64,000 nucleotides of DNA from Methanolobus vulcani. GTDB taxonomy: Archaea; Halobacteriota; Methanosarcinia; Methanosarcinales; Methanosarcinaceae. The stretch lies in NCBI RefSeq assembly GCF_900100715.1, contig NZ_FNCA01000010.1:50106-114105 (forward strand), read 5' to 3'. A program made the translations under genes and the position numbers. Position 1 is the first letter of the stretch, and the number at the start of each line of letters is the position of its first letter. The notes under the pieces are model-generated. The model was not told where the DNA came from, ran no database searches, and worked only from the letters and a program-made list of their open reading frames with translations. Below, piece after piece: positions 34,072 through 42,871 of the stretch.

Positions 34072-34536
34072 TTATTCTCCCATTCCCATAGTCATATCAA
34101 AAGTCTCACCGTTCTCGTCTGTCATGGTCATTTTACCATTCATGAATTTCATTTCAGACAGAACATTACCATCCACATCGTAATAGGTCATAATGAAGCT
34201 TTCATCGTTCTCATTGATCGGAGTGTACATCTCTATTTTAGCTACATTATCATCTGCAGGCACAGTTATTTCAGCCACCATATGGCACATCTCTATTCCA
34301 TCAACGACCTCAGTACCCATAACTTCCATCACCATACCTTCGCCGGTGTTTGGATTGCTCATTGTAATAGTTGAACCTATGGGGCAGACATCATCTTCTG
34401 CACCTTCCGTATAGGTAACATCTATATCCTGACCATCTTCATTTTGAACAGTTACAGTCTGTTCTTTGTCGCTACATCCGGATACTGCCAGGGACAGCAC
34501 CAACAACATAATGAATATCAGATACTTATTTTTCAT
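34072..34536 (-). CDS. Small secreted lipoprotein of unknown function
   Basis: 154 residues with a signal peptide and lipobox (LAVSGC, Cys at ~21). The mature part is acidic and contains repeated short strands (TVTVQNEDGQDIDVTY, GMVMEVMGTEVVDGIEM, EMKFMNGKMTM) with many Met, Asp and Glu. Cys residues in DDVCPIG and EMCHMV could form a disulfide or bind metal. ATG 34536 follows AAAGGTGG; the upstream ATG at 34557 places charged residues before the signal and is less likely. I recognise no family. It stands alone. Confidence 0.75.
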   Translation of the reverse strand: MKNKYLIFIMLLVLSLAVSGCSDKEQTVTVQNEDGQDIDVTYTEGAEDDVCPIGSTITMSNPNTGEGMVMEVMGTEVVDGIEMCHMVAEITVPADDNVAKIEMYTPINENDESFIMTYYDVDGNVLSEMKFMNGKMTMTDENGETFDMTMGMGE

Positions 34537-34612
34537 AAATATACCACCTTTTTTCATAGTGATGTAGCTAAAATCCGAATTTAAATCTATCGATTTATCA
34601 TTCTATTCTTCA

Positions 34613-35557
34613 TTAGTTGAATAGCGTGAACAGACCAGCTACATATCCGAAATAGACTCCGAGAATAATTGCTCCTTCCCATCTTTCCAGCTTCTTTCCG
34701 GTAATACCGAATATTATAAGAATTATCATTAATGCGATCATGAATGGAAAATCATAATTAAGGGACTGGGGAAGTATTGTAAGAGGTCTTATCTGTGAAG
34801 ATGCTCCCAGGATCAGTGCGATATCCATGGTATTTGCACCAAGTATGTTTCCTATGGATATGTCCTGATGTCCTTTTAAAGTGGCTGAAACCGCAGTTAT
34901 CAATTCCGGTAATGATGTCCCAAGTGCAACAAGTGTTAGGGCGATGATCATTTCAGGAACTCCAAGCCACTCTGCAATAGTAATTCCGGCATCAACAAGG
35001 ATGCGGCTGCCAATTACTACAAGTAATGCACCTGCAATAAAAAGAAGTATATCTTTCTTTAACTGACTTAAAGGTACTTTTTCCCTGAATTCCTCATTTC
35101 CATCAAAAACAGCACTCTGAAGGCGGTAGTTATAATACAGGAATCCTATGAACACAAGTAACAGCAGTATTCCGTCAAATGAACTTACCACTCCATCATA
35201 TGAAACAGCAAATAACAACAAAGCAGAACCAAGCATGAATCCGCTCTTACGTGTAAAACCATGAAGCTCTACTGGTATTGCTTTGATGACAATTACTCCT
35301 CCAAGCACAAGTCCGATATTGCATATTGCAGAACCAACTGCATTACCTACTGTCATTTCAACATGGTTAAGATAGGCTGCCATAGCTGAAACGGTGAATT
35401 CCGGTGCAGTGGTGGCAAAGCTGACAATAGTAGCTCCTATTATTATTTTCGGGATCCCGCTTTTCTCGGAAATAGTTACAGCAGACTCAACGAACCAGTC
35501 TGCTCCTTTTGTGATCATCACAAGGCTTACAAGCAATAATGCAACCGTTTCAAGCAT
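34613..35557 (-). CDS. Sodium/calcium exchanger family protein (CaCA)
   Basis: 314 residues with ten predicted membrane helices in two inverted halves. The alpha-1 repeat (GATIVSFATTAPEFTVSAMA, followed by VGNAVGSAICNIGLVLGG) and the alpha-2 repeat (ALTLVALGTSLPELITAVSA, SIGNILGANTMDIALILG) carry the acidic and Asn/Ser residues that bind calcium and sodium in YrbG/NCX_Mj-like exchangers. It exports Ca2+ using the sodium gradient that methanogenesis generates. The protein is slightly short but complete. Upstream lies a palindrome at 35630-35646. Confidence 0.94.
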   Translation of the reverse strand: MLETVALLLVSLVMITKGADWFVESAVTISEKSGIPKIIIGATIVSFATTAPEFTVSAMAAYLNHVEMTVGNAVGSAICNIGLVLGGVIVIKAIPVELHGFTRKSGFMLGSALLLFAVSYDGVVSSFDGILLLLVFIGFLYYNYRLQSAVFDGNEEFREKVPLSQLKKDILLFIAGALLVVIGSRILVDAGITIAEWLGVPEMIIALTLVALGTSLPELITAVSATLKGHQDISIGNILGANTMDIALILGASSQIRPLTILPQSLNYDFPFMIALMIILIIFGITGKKLERWEGAIILGVYFGYVAGLFTLFN

Positions 35558-35629
35558 GAGGCTCTCTATATATGTCCATGTAATTTAAACATGAGTGAAA
35601 AACTGAAAAAACAATATAAAAAAAAGCCA

Positions 35630-35646
35630 ATAGTGAATTTCACTAT
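35630..35646. promoter_or_regulatory. Perfect inverted repeat, possible operator
   Basis: ATAGTGAA-T-TTCACTAT is a perfect palindrome with one central base, 73 bp upstream of the exchanger start and 20 bp past the stop of the VIT1-like gene. The single-base centre suits a dimeric protein site better than an RNA hairpin. Confidence 0.4.
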
Positions 35647-35666
35647 CAGATTATGTTGAATTTGTT

Positions 35667-36224
35667 TTACTCCAGTCCAAGTATAGTAACTGCTGCAACG
35701 ATCATTATGCCCAGTCCGACCATGCGAACTGAATGTTTTATCATACTCTGCTTTGCAAGCTTACCCGAATACACTCCAAGTATTGAGAGGATCGCTATAC
35801 TCAGTACGACTGCCACTTCAAGTGCGTGTTCTTCCAGAAGCAAGAAAGGAAGTATAGGGACCAATGAGCCGCAGAAACTTGACCCGCCGTGAAATATGGA
35901 ATCGCTCCATATTTTCTTTTTAGTTTCTTCCTCTATCTTTGTCCTGTTAAGGCTTCGTAGTAGTGGTTTTTCAAGTTCTGCTAATTTGCCGAACTCAACG
36001 GCACTTTCAGCAAGATACGATCCTACTCCGTTTGTAAGTGCCAGGGCAACTGCTCCTCCGAGCGCTGCATTTATGACAATTGCCGGGTCATCTGCCACAT
36101 GGGAAGTACCTATGACTACGCCCAGAATTGCGAGTATGCCATCTATGCTGCCAAGTATAATATAACGTCCGTGTTCGGTTTTTAATTTGAAACGTTTGAA
36201 TTTAGTAATACTTTTGTAGTTCAT
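35667..36224 (-). CDS. VIT1/CCC1 family membrane protein
   Basis: 185 residues of the archaeal branch of the vacuolar iron/manganese transporter family. It has the N-terminal segment GRYIILGSIDGILAILGVVIG, helix 2 with NAALGGAVALALTNGVGSYLAE, a polar amphipathic region with conserved acidic residues (KIEEETKKKIW) and three more membrane helices. Plant and yeast relatives move Fe2+ or Mn2+; the archaeal short forms have no established substrate. It is transcribed alone, divergently from the DUF89 gene. Confidence 0.87.
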   Translation of the reverse strand: MNYKSITKFKRFKLKTEHGRYIILGSIDGILAILGVVIGTSHVADDPAIVINAALGGAVALALTNGVGSYLAESAVEFGKLAELEKPLLRSLNRTKIEEETKKKIWSDSIFHGGSSFCGSLVPILPFLLLEEHALEVAVVLSIAILSILGVYSGKLAKQSMIKHSVRMVGLGIMIVAAVTILGLE

Positions 36225-36353
36225 AATTATCTTAAATCCTGATCAGGTTATAGATACACACAAAGGTTTTTTTCTTTTTCGGATATTAAACAAGGTTAAG
36301 CTTATAGCAGATGATAAAAATACACACCCGACAACTCACACAGGAATGGTCCG

Positions 36354-37229
36354 ATGAAAGTTCACCCAAGATGTTCATATTGCCTGCTTTCCAGGGTTCA
36401 CCAGGAAGCGGAACTGTCAACCGATGACGAAGAGCTGATACAAAAAGCAATTCTCGGAGGAATAAAAGTGCTCAATTCCCTCTATGAACCGGGGATGTCT
36501 GCGGCAGAACTGTCAACCCCAATGCACAGGAAAGCCTATGAGATCCTGGATGACAATGATCCGTACAAAAGCATGAAAGAACTCAGTAGTAAAACCGCTT
36601 CCAGATTCATGCCTGTGATACGTTCACATGTTTTCAACGGTGATGGGGATGATGTTGCAACTTTCAAACGTGCGGTGCTTGCTGCAGTCATAGGTAACTA
36701 TTTCGACTATGGTGTAATGGGCCTTGAAGTCCCTATTGATGTGTTCGATGAAACTTTTAAGGAACACTTCCAGCGCGGACTGGATATAGATGATACTGAT
36801 AAAATACTTGATAAACTCAGCAATGTTGTCTATCTTGCAGATAACTGCGGTGAGATCCTTATTGATACACTTGTCTTTGAGATTATCAAAAAGATGGGTG
36901 GTAACATCACCCTTGTTGTAAGGGGTGCACCAATACTGAACGATGTGACCATGGAAGAGATTGAAGAGTTCGGAATTGCTGATAAGGTCGACCGTGTTCT
37001 GACAACCGGATCTAACGCCATAGGTGTCCGTTTGCAGGAAGCTCCACAGGATCTTAAGGATGCCCTTGATAATGCTTCACTTATAATCAGCAAGGGTATG
37101 GCAAACTATGAGACCATGTCAGAAGAGAATTATAGACCAATAGCATATTTACTAAAGGTGAAGTGTGATCCCGTTGGAGAAGATATCGGGGCTCCAAAGG
37201 GCTGTTCAGTGGCCCGCTTATTTGAATAA
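36354..37229 (+). CDS. DUF89 (ARMT1-like) family metal-dependent phosphatase
   Basis: 291 residues. Family markers are the N-terminal Cys pair CSYCLL, the active-site block YLADNCGEILIDTLVFEII (Asp-Asn; about 160-178), VVRGAPILNDVTMEE, and the C-terminal KCDPVGEDIGAPKGCSVA. DUF89 proteins are metal-dependent phosphatases acting on sugar phosphates and damaged metabolites; activity with cobalt or nickel is known in the family. The next gene, 21 bp downstream, is the nickel-binding CooT, so the pair is co-transcribed. The physiological substrate is unknown. Confidence 0.9.
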   Translation: MKVHPRCSYCLLSRVHQEAELSTDDEELIQKAILGGIKVLNSLYEPGMSAAELSTPMHRKAYEILDDNDPYKSMKELSSKTASRFMPVIRSHVFNGDGDDVATFKRAVLAAVIGNYFDYGVMGLEVPIDVFDETFKEHFQRGLDIDDTDKILDKLSNVVYLADNCGEILIDTLVFEIIKKMGGNITLVVRGAPILNDVTMEEIEEFGIADKVDRVLTTGSNAIGVRLQEAPQDLKDALDNASLIISKGMANYETMSEENYRPIAYLLKVKCDPVGEDIGAPKGCSVARLFE

Positions 37230-37250
37230 ACAATTAAGGAGGGAAAAAGT

Positions 37251-37436
37251 ATGTGTGAGCTAAAGGTCATCCTTGTTGACGGTGATAACCGTGAAACAGT
37301 TATGGAATCTGTAACAAGACTTGTCGTTGATGGGGATTCGGTCACAGTCTACGGCATATTCGGAGAGAGCGAGACTGTAAAAGGATCTGTAAAAGAGATC
37401 AACTTTGGGACAGGTGAAGCTATACTTCACAAATGA
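37251..37436 (+). CDS. cooT: CooT family nickel-binding protein
   Basis: 61 residues beginning MCELKVILVD, with the invariant Cys2 that binds nickel in CooT, and the small beta-barrel pattern VTRLVVDGDSVTVYGIFGE ... GEAILHK. In bacteria CooT belongs to the CO dehydrogenase operon and is a nickel chaperone; methanogens carry it without the rest of that operon. It has an excellent ribosome-binding site (AAGGAGGG) and follows DUF89 by 21 bp. The nickel enzyme CODH/ACS is encoded 7 kb away on the same strand. The client protein in methanogens is not established. Confidence 0.85.
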   Translation: MCELKVILVDGDNRETVMESVTRLVVDGDSVTVYGIFGESETVKGSVKEINFGTGEAILHK

Positions 37437-37547
37437 TTTTATTATACATAAAAGACATTGTATATTTAAGTGGATTTTAGATTTCACTCACAATTATTGA
37501 GGTACTAATATTAAAATTAAGGACGAAAAGATAGGAAGGAACTGAAT

Positions 37548-38555
37548 ATGTCAAAAGTAAAAGTTGCAATAAATGGGTATGGTACGATTGGTAAACGTGT
37601 TGCTGATGCTGTTACCATGCAGGACGACATGGAAATAATAGGTATTGCAAAGACAAGACCAAATTATGAGGCTTTCGTTGCACACGACAAGGGCTACAAT
37701 GTCTATACCTTAGCTGACAGGGTAGATGATATGAAGAAAGCAGGAATTCCTGCTGCAGGATCAGTAGAGGACATGGCAGCAGAGGCAGATATTGTTGTGG
37801 ATTGTACGCCTGGAGGGGTTGGGGAGAAGAACAAAGCACTCTATGAGAAAGCAGGTGTTAAGGCGATCTGGCAGGGTGGCGAAGATCATGAACTTGCAGG
37901 CTGTTCATTCAATGCAGAGGCAAATTATGCAGAAGCACTTGGCAGGGACTTCGTAAGGGTTGTATCCTGTAACACAACAGGTCTGTGCAGGGTTATCTAT
38001 CCACTTGACCAGGAATATGGAGTAAAGAAGGTAAGAGTAACGCTTATGAGGAGGTCTGCAGATCCGAATGATATAAAGACCGGACCTATAAATGCTATTA
38101 TACCAAATCCTATCAAACTTCCTTCACATCACGGCCCTGATGTAAAATCCATCATGCCTCACATTAACATTACATCAACAGCTGTAAAGCTTTCAACCAC
38201 ACTGATGCATGTCCATACACTTAACATGGAACTTGAGAAGGACTGTACAAGTGAAGATGTAAAGGATCTTTTCGCAAAGCAATCCCGTATACGATTCATA
38301 GAACAGGGTATCAGTTCAACTGCCGAAATAATGGAACTTGCAAAAGATATCGGACGCCCAAGAGGTGACATGTGGGAGAATTCAGTCTGGAAGGATTCTG
38401 TTACAATGTATGAAGGAGAACTTTACTTCTTCCAGGGTATTCATCAGGAATCTATTGTCATTCCGGAGAATGTGGATGCTATCCGAGCTATGATGGAGCT
38501 TGAAAAGGACGGCGCAAAGTCTATAGCAAAGACCAACAAGGCAATGGGACTTTAA
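37548..38555 (+). CDS. gap: Glyceraldehyde-3-phosphate dehydrogenase, archaeal type
   Basis: 335 residues. The NAD(P)-binding start VKVAINGYGTIGKRVADAV and the catalytic Cys in VVSCNTTGLCRV (about residue 139) identify the phosphorylating archaeal enzyme, which interconverts glyceraldehyde 3-phosphate and 1,3-bisphosphoglycerate, mainly for gluconeogenesis in methanogens. GGAAGGAACTG lies before the ATG, and TATATTTAAG at ~37460 is a fair TATA box. The FBPase/inositol phosphatase gene follows 29 bp later, keeping sugar-phosphate enzymes together. Confidence 0.97.
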   Translation: MSKVKVAINGYGTIGKRVADAVTMQDDMEIIGIAKTRPNYEAFVAHDKGYNVYTLADRVDDMKKAGIPAAGSVEDMAAEADIVVDCTPGGVGEKNKALYEKAGVKAIWQGGEDHELAGCSFNAEANYAEALGRDFVRVVSCNTTGLCRVIYPLDQEYGVKKVRVTLMRRSADPNDIKTGPINAIIPNPIKLPSHHGPDVKSIMPHINITSTAVKLSTTLMHVHTLNMELEKDCTSEDVKDLFAKQSRIRFIEQGISSTAEIMELAKDIGRPRGDMWENSVWKDSVTMYEGELYFFQGIHQESIVIPENVDAIRAMMELEKDGAKSIAKTNKAMGL

Positions 38556-38584
38556 TTTAGTCTTACCAAACCTTAGTAGTTTAC

Positions 38585-39412
38585 ATGCACGTGCGCAGTG
38601 ATTTCCTGGAACTGAGTGAAAGGATAGCAGAAGCGGTGCATGTCTCTATCAGGGATATTGTCGGCACATCTGAGGCCGGCAAAACCCTTTATACCGGTGC
38701 CGATGGCACACCTACGAAACTCATAGATGACGTTTCGGAAAAAGCTATTTTTGAAATTCTGGGAAATGAAGATAGTCCTTTCAGAATTATCAGTGAAGAA
38801 GCCGGAGAAAAGATCGTAGGTAAGTCTCCTGAGCTTCCAGAACTGACAATTATAATCGACCCTATAGATGGCACTTATAATGCTGTACAGGGAATTCCAT
38901 TTTATAGCGTTTCACTTGCCATAACATCAACTGACCTTAACAACATAATATTCGGATACGTTCAGAACCTTGCCAACGGGGATACATTTTATGCGGAAAA
39001 TGGTAAAGGGGCTTATTATAATGGTGCAAAACTGAAAGCATCTGATAATTCGGATATTCGTAAGTTCTGTGTCAGTGTTTATGGTTACAGACGCAACATT
39101 GTGGCTGCATCAAGTATTTCCGGGAATGTAAGAAGGACCAGGTCATTTGGAAGTGTAGCTCTGGATCTATGTTATATTGCGGCAGGAAAAATTGATGCTT
39201 TTGTAGATGTCAGAGGTACAATGCGTATTACTGATATTGCAGCTGGCAAGCTCATTATAGAGGAAGCCGGGGGAATTGTTACCGATGGAGACGGTGACTC
39301 TTTAAAGTTAGAGAACCAATTATTAAACAGGGTTTGTGTGATTGCATCTAACGGACGTGCACATGAGAGTATCTTAAAGCTTTCAACAGGGATGATAAAT
39401 GAAGGTAAGTAA
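38585..39412 (+). CDS. Bifunctional fructose-1,6-bisphosphatase / inositol monophosphatase
   Basis: 275 residues of the archaeal IMPase/FBPase family (FBPase class IV). The metal-binding motifs are EEAGEKI (about 74) and DPIDGTYNAVQGIPFYSVSLA (about 96-116), and the C-terminal ITDIAAGKLIIEEAGG. Known archaeal members act on both inositol phosphate and fructose bisphosphate. It sits between GAPDH and NAD kinase, fitting gluconeogenesis, and overlaps the NAD kinase start by 14 bp. The ATG at 38585 is the first in frame and lacks a strong ribosome-binding site. Confidence 0.94.
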   Translation: MHVRSDFLELSERIAEAVHVSIRDIVGTSEAGKTLYTGADGTPTKLIDDVSEKAIFEILGNEDSPFRIISEEAGEKIVGKSPELPELTIIIDPIDGTYNAVQGIPFYSVSLAITSTDLNNIIFGYVQNLANGDTFYAENGKGAYYNGAKLKASDNSDIRKFCVSVYGYRRNIVAASSISGNVRRTRSFGSVALDLCYIAAGKIDAFVDVRGTMRITDIAAGKLIIEEAGGIVTDGDGDSLKLENQLLNRVCVIASNGRAHESILKLSTGMINEGK

Positions 39413-40232
39413 AATAGGTATCGTATCGCGATTTGACCAGCAGGATGCTCTTGATATGGTCAGGAAGATCTATGATGAGTTCAACTCAAAAGTGGAAATC
39501 TTCTTTTCACCAAAGACTGGAAAACATCTTGGTATCACAGAGAATTGTCTTCCGGTTGAGCAGATGCAAAGTGCAGGTGTACAGCTCATTATTTCAGTTG
39601 GAGGAGATGGTACAGTACTTCGCAATATTTCAAAGATGAAAGACCCTCTCCCTGTTCTGGGAATAAATATGGGAACACTGGGTTTTCTGGTAGATGTTCC
39701 TCCTGAGGATGCCATAAAGGATATTGCTGATGTTCTAAAAGGTTTCAGTTACACGGAGCGTTCACGTCTGAGTGTTCATTTAAATGATAGACGATTGCAG
39801 GATGCAACAAATGAGATAGTTCTTATCACTGCAAGACCGGCAAAGATACTCACTTTCAGAATTGCGATTGATGATTCGGAAATAGAGGATATGAGGGCCG
39901 ATGGTATTGTAGTTGCAACACCCACCGGCTCAACGGCCTATGCAATGAGTGCAGGAGGGCCAATTGTAGATCCACGTGTGGATGCTTCGATCATTGTGCC
40001 CATAGCTCCTTTCAAGTTGTCTTCAAGACCATGGATCGTACCTGGAAATAGTAATATCAAAGTAGAAATGACAATTCCTGAAAAAGAAGCTGCACTTGTA
40101 ATCGATGGGCAGCATTCTTACAATATGAAGGAAAATGATGTTGTTACAGTTACCAGGGCTGAGAATCCGGCAAGGTTTGTGAGCAGTTCTATTAACGGAT
40201 TCTATGAAAAGGTGCAGAGCAAACTATCATGA
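39399..40232 (+). CDS. nadK: NAD kinase
   Basis: 277 residues with the signature ISVGGDGTVLRNI (Asp of GGDGT catalytic, about residue 71), NMGTLGFLVDVP, and the substrate-binding block VATPTGSTAYAMSAGGPIVDP. It phosphorylates NAD to NADP in the cytoplasm. It overlaps the upstream phosphatase by 14 bp, so translation is coupled. In several archaea NAD kinase is fused or adjacent to an inositol phosphatase homologue; the order here is the same. The last gene of this operon. Confidence 0.96.
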   Translation: MKVSKIGIVSRFDQQDALDMVRKIYDEFNSKVEIFFSPKTGKHLGITENCLPVEQMQSAGVQLIISVGGDGTVLRNISKMKDPLPVLGINMGTLGFLVDVPPEDAIKDIADVLKGFSYTERSRLSVHLNDRRLQDATNEIVLITARPAKILTFRIAIDDSEIEDMRADGIVVATPTGSTAYAMSAGGPIVDPRVDASIIVPIAPFKLSSRPWIVPGNSNIKVEMTIPEKEAALVIDGQHSYNMKENDVVTVTRAENPARFVSSSINGFYEKVQSKLS

Positions 40233-40426
40233 AGTTTAAGTTTGCGCAACCTTTGGTGTGACTCTCTTTTAGATAGAAAATACATAAAATCAGCATAAAA
40301 CTGCCTTCTAATTTCTAAATAAACATTGCTCTTAGACATTTGAGGAAAAACCGGAAATTATCTTAAAAAACCTAACAGTTATATAATGGAACTGGAAATT
40401 GACCAGCAATCAATGGAGTCAAAAGC

Positions 40427-41599
40427 ATGTCAGAAAATAAAGATTACTCAAGAAACAAGCTTATGGATTATTTGAATTTGCCACCTCTTGATATTGAGAT
40501 CTGTGATGTGACACTCAGGGACGGTGAGCAGACACCTGGAGTGGTCTTTACAAGGGAGGAAAAGATTGCCCTTGCTACAAAGCTTGACTCAGTTGGCGTT
40601 GATATTATCGAGGCAGGTTTTCCGGTGGTTTCTACATCTGAAAAGGATGTTGTGAAAGAGATTGCCAATATGGGACTCAATGCCAGAACATGCTGTCTTG
40701 CCAGGTCAAGGGTAAGTGATGTTGAAGTTGCAGTTGACTGTGATGTCGATTTTATCAGTATATTCATTGCAATGTCAGACCTGCATCTAAAGTACAAATA
40801 TCATAAAAGCTGTGAAGAGATGTTCGCAGCTGCAATGGAAGCTGTTCAGTATGCAAAGGACCACGGAGTTGGTGTTAGATTCGCAGCAGAAGATGGTACC
40901 AGGACTGATATTGAAGTTCTCAAAACGGCATTCAAGGCCGCTGAGGAATACAAGGTGGATTATGTGAGCATTGCAGATACAATTGGTATACTGAATCCAA
41001 GCAGCGCATACTATCTTGTAAGTGAGATCAAAAAAGTCGTAAACACTCCGATCTGTATCCACTGTCACAATGATCTTGGAATGGCAACGGCAAATACCCT
41101 TGCTGCAGCAGAGGCAGGTGCCAAGCAGCTTCATACAACTGTAAATTCAATTGGGGAGCGTGCCGGAAATGCTTCACTTGAAGAGGTGCTTGTTGCACTC
41201 AGGATACAGTATGGAATTGACAGGTATGATACTACTAAACTGACAGAACTGTCAGAAATGGTGAACCAGTATTCCGGTCTCCGACCTTCAGTTACCAAGG
41301 CAATTGTTGGCGAACATGCATTTTCACATGAATCTGGAATCCATGTTTGCGCTATTCTTGAGGAACCACGTACCTATGAACTGTTCAGTCCTGAAATGGT
41401 AGGTGGAAAGCGTCATCTCATTGTAGGCAAACACACAGGAATGAAAGCCCTGAAAGGTATTGTAGAAGAGATGGGTCATAAACTTTCCAAGGAGGAGCTT
41501 ACCGTACTTCTTGACAGGATCAAGAACTGTACCGATACGAAACATGGTATTTCTCCTTCCAGACTGGAAGCTATGATCAATGAAACTAAAAATCAATAA
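40427..41599 (+). CDS. aksA: Homocitrate synthase family, AksA-like
   Basis: 390 residues of the isopropylmalate/homocitrate synthase family: DVTLRDGEQTPGVVFTREEK (metal and substrate Asp-Arg), EAGFPVVS, CHNDLGMATANTLAAAEAGA and NSIGERAGNASLEEV. The length lacks the regulatory C-terminal leucine-binding domain of LeuA, and SHESGIHV is present, so AksA is the best fit. AksA condenses 2-oxoglutarate (and longer homologues) with acetyl-CoA, starting the chain for coenzyme B. CimA and LeuA share the fold, so the exact member is likely but not certain. It converges with the NYN gene at a shared terminator. Confidence 0.88.
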   Translation: MSENKDYSRNKLMDYLNLPPLDIEICDVTLRDGEQTPGVVFTREEKIALATKLDSVGVDIIEAGFPVVSTSEKDVVKEIANMGLNARTCCLARSRVSDVEVAVDCDVDFISIFIAMSDLHLKYKYHKSCEEMFAAAMEAVQYAKDHGVGVRFAAEDGTRTDIEVLKTAFKAAEEYKVDYVSIADTIGILNPSSAYYLVSEIKKVVNTPICIHCHNDLGMATANTLAAAEAGAKQLHTTVNSIGERAGNASLEEVLVALRIQYGIDRYDTTKLTELSEMVNQYSGLRPSVTKAIVGEHAFSHESGIHVCAILEEPRTYELFSPEMVGGKRHLIVGKHTGMKALKGIVEEMGHKLSKEELTVLLDRIKNCTDTKHGISPSRLEAMINETKNQ

Positions 41600-41602
41600 A
41601 AA

Positions 41603-41633
41603 GCATTAATAATCAATTAATGCCTCTTTTTTT
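41603..41633. terminator. Shared bidirectional terminator between convergent genes
   Basis: GCATTAAT-AATCA-ATTAATGC is a perfect 8-bp stem with a 5-base loop. It is followed by CTCTTTTTTT on the + strand and by TTTTTATTGATTTTT on the - strand. The stop codon of the NYN gene (41606-41608) lies inside the stem. Confidence 0.75.
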
Positions 41634-42205
41634 CTATGAGTTTTTCGGCCGACATCATTGTCAGCAGTATACTCAATATCGTCATCATCTTCCTCCTCGA
41701 AATGTGAATCATCGTAGTAGTTCATTTCATCATTTTCCAGTAAGATGACATAGTCTGCTGAATTTCTAAGGGCAGTGGAAAATCCGGGTTCTACGCCAAA
41801 AATGATTGTTTCTTTTCCATGTTCATTGGCTTTGTTCAGAAGCGGTTTGAAATCCGCATCCCTGGTAACCAATGCCATGGTGTCGATCGTTGGATTATAG
41901 ACAAGTTCCATTCCTTCCACGGCAAGCCTGACATCCACATCGCTTGAACATATGATAGGTTCAAATCCGTTGTTCTCAATGGCTTCCACAAGTTTATCAG
42001 ATGCGTACTGGTTCAGAAATACTCGTCCTATTTTGACATTACCGTACTCCTTCAGCACATCCCTGATCTCTTCCAGATTTACATTGAACTCCTTGCGGAG
42101 CACGTTAGGGCCATCGACAAGAAGACCAATACTTCGCCTCCCGGTCTCTTTCTTTGTACTAAGGTATTTGACTATTGAATTAAGTCCTGTTTTAACATTG
42201 GCCAT
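41606..42205 (-). CDS. NYN domain (PIN-like) protein, LabA/DUF88 family
   Basis: 199 residues. The NYN/PIN-like nuclease fold is shown by the acidic motif LLVDGPNVLRKEF (Asp at ~28), the central KIGRVFLNQYASDKL, DVDVRLAVEGMEL and the second acidic motif LVTRDADFKPLLNKANEHG (about 115-133). A strongly acidic C-terminal tail (HFEEEDDDDIEY) precedes a basic end. Relatives process RNA; the archaeal family is widespread but uncharacterised. It is a single gene whose stop codon lies inside a shared terminator hairpin. Confidence 0.88.
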   Translation of the reverse strand: MANVKTGLNSIVKYLSTKKETGRRSIGLLVDGPNVLRKEFNVNLEEIRDVLKEYGNVKIGRVFLNQYASDKLVEAIENNGFEPIICSSDVDVRLAVEGMELVYNPTIDTMALVTRDADFKPLLNKANEHGKETIIFGVEPGFSTALRNSADYVILLENDEMNYYDDSHFEEEDDDDIEYTADNDVGRKTHRKKEALIDY

Positions 42206-42424
42206 GATGCCTCACTATAATTATGAATACATGTCATTACCGGAAAATTGTTTTCCGATAGTTTTGATAATTTTGATAATATACTAGGCTTATATTGATA
42301 AATATTATAATTGTTAATAATGGGGTAACATCTAATTTAATATAATAATTACTGATATGCCCCTGTAATGGCACTATTTAATAGTTTACTATAATATTAT
42401 CCGCTTTGTTGCAGCAAAAGGGTC

Positions 42425-42871
42425 TTAATGATCCATAATCTCTGCAAGATAATGCTTTTTAATATCTGATCGTGACCTGGTTTCATCACCAAGGATGAAG
42501 TAGTTTACAAACCTCCCACCAATTCTTTTTCTTGTAAAAAGAATTTCACCGCCATCTTTTATAAACATATCCATTACTTCTTCAAACCGGGCTTTTTCCA
42601 TGTCTGAAAGTTCAATAAGACTTTCACCATCAAGAAGCCAGTTGTAAACTCTAAGTAAGTGTACTTCCCTTACACGTTTCAGGCCATCGGTATCTTTAAA
42701 ATCGTCTACATAGACCGACCTTTTAAGTTCAGGTGACCAGCCAGCCAGTTTTTCCTGCATGTCAATGAACTGGATAGGTATTACCTCGCCTTCTTCCGGC
42801 CGTGGGAAAAGTCTGGCAAGGTGAGAGGCTGCAGCCAACAGATCACCTTCTTCTGTAGTACATATTGTCAT
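42425..42871 (-). CDS. Conserved-looking protein of unknown function, coupled to the rhomboid gene
   Basis: 148 residues, soluble, no signal peptide. The sequence is acidic with no clear motif; notable parts are LLAAASHLARLFPRPEEGEVI, LKRVREVHLLRVYNWLLDGES and ILFTRKRIGGRFVNYFILGDE. It overlaps the end of the AN1-rhomboid gene by 29 bp, so the two are translated from one mRNA and may cooperate. I do not recognise the family. Confidence 0.75.
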   Translation of the reverse strand: MTICTTEEGDLLAAASHLARLFPRPEEGEVIPIQFIDMQEKLAGWSPELKRSVYVDDFKDTDGLKRVREVHLLRVYNWLLDGESLIELSDMEKARFEEVMDMFIKDGGEILFTRKRIGGRFVNYFILGDETRSRSDIKKHYLAEIMDH

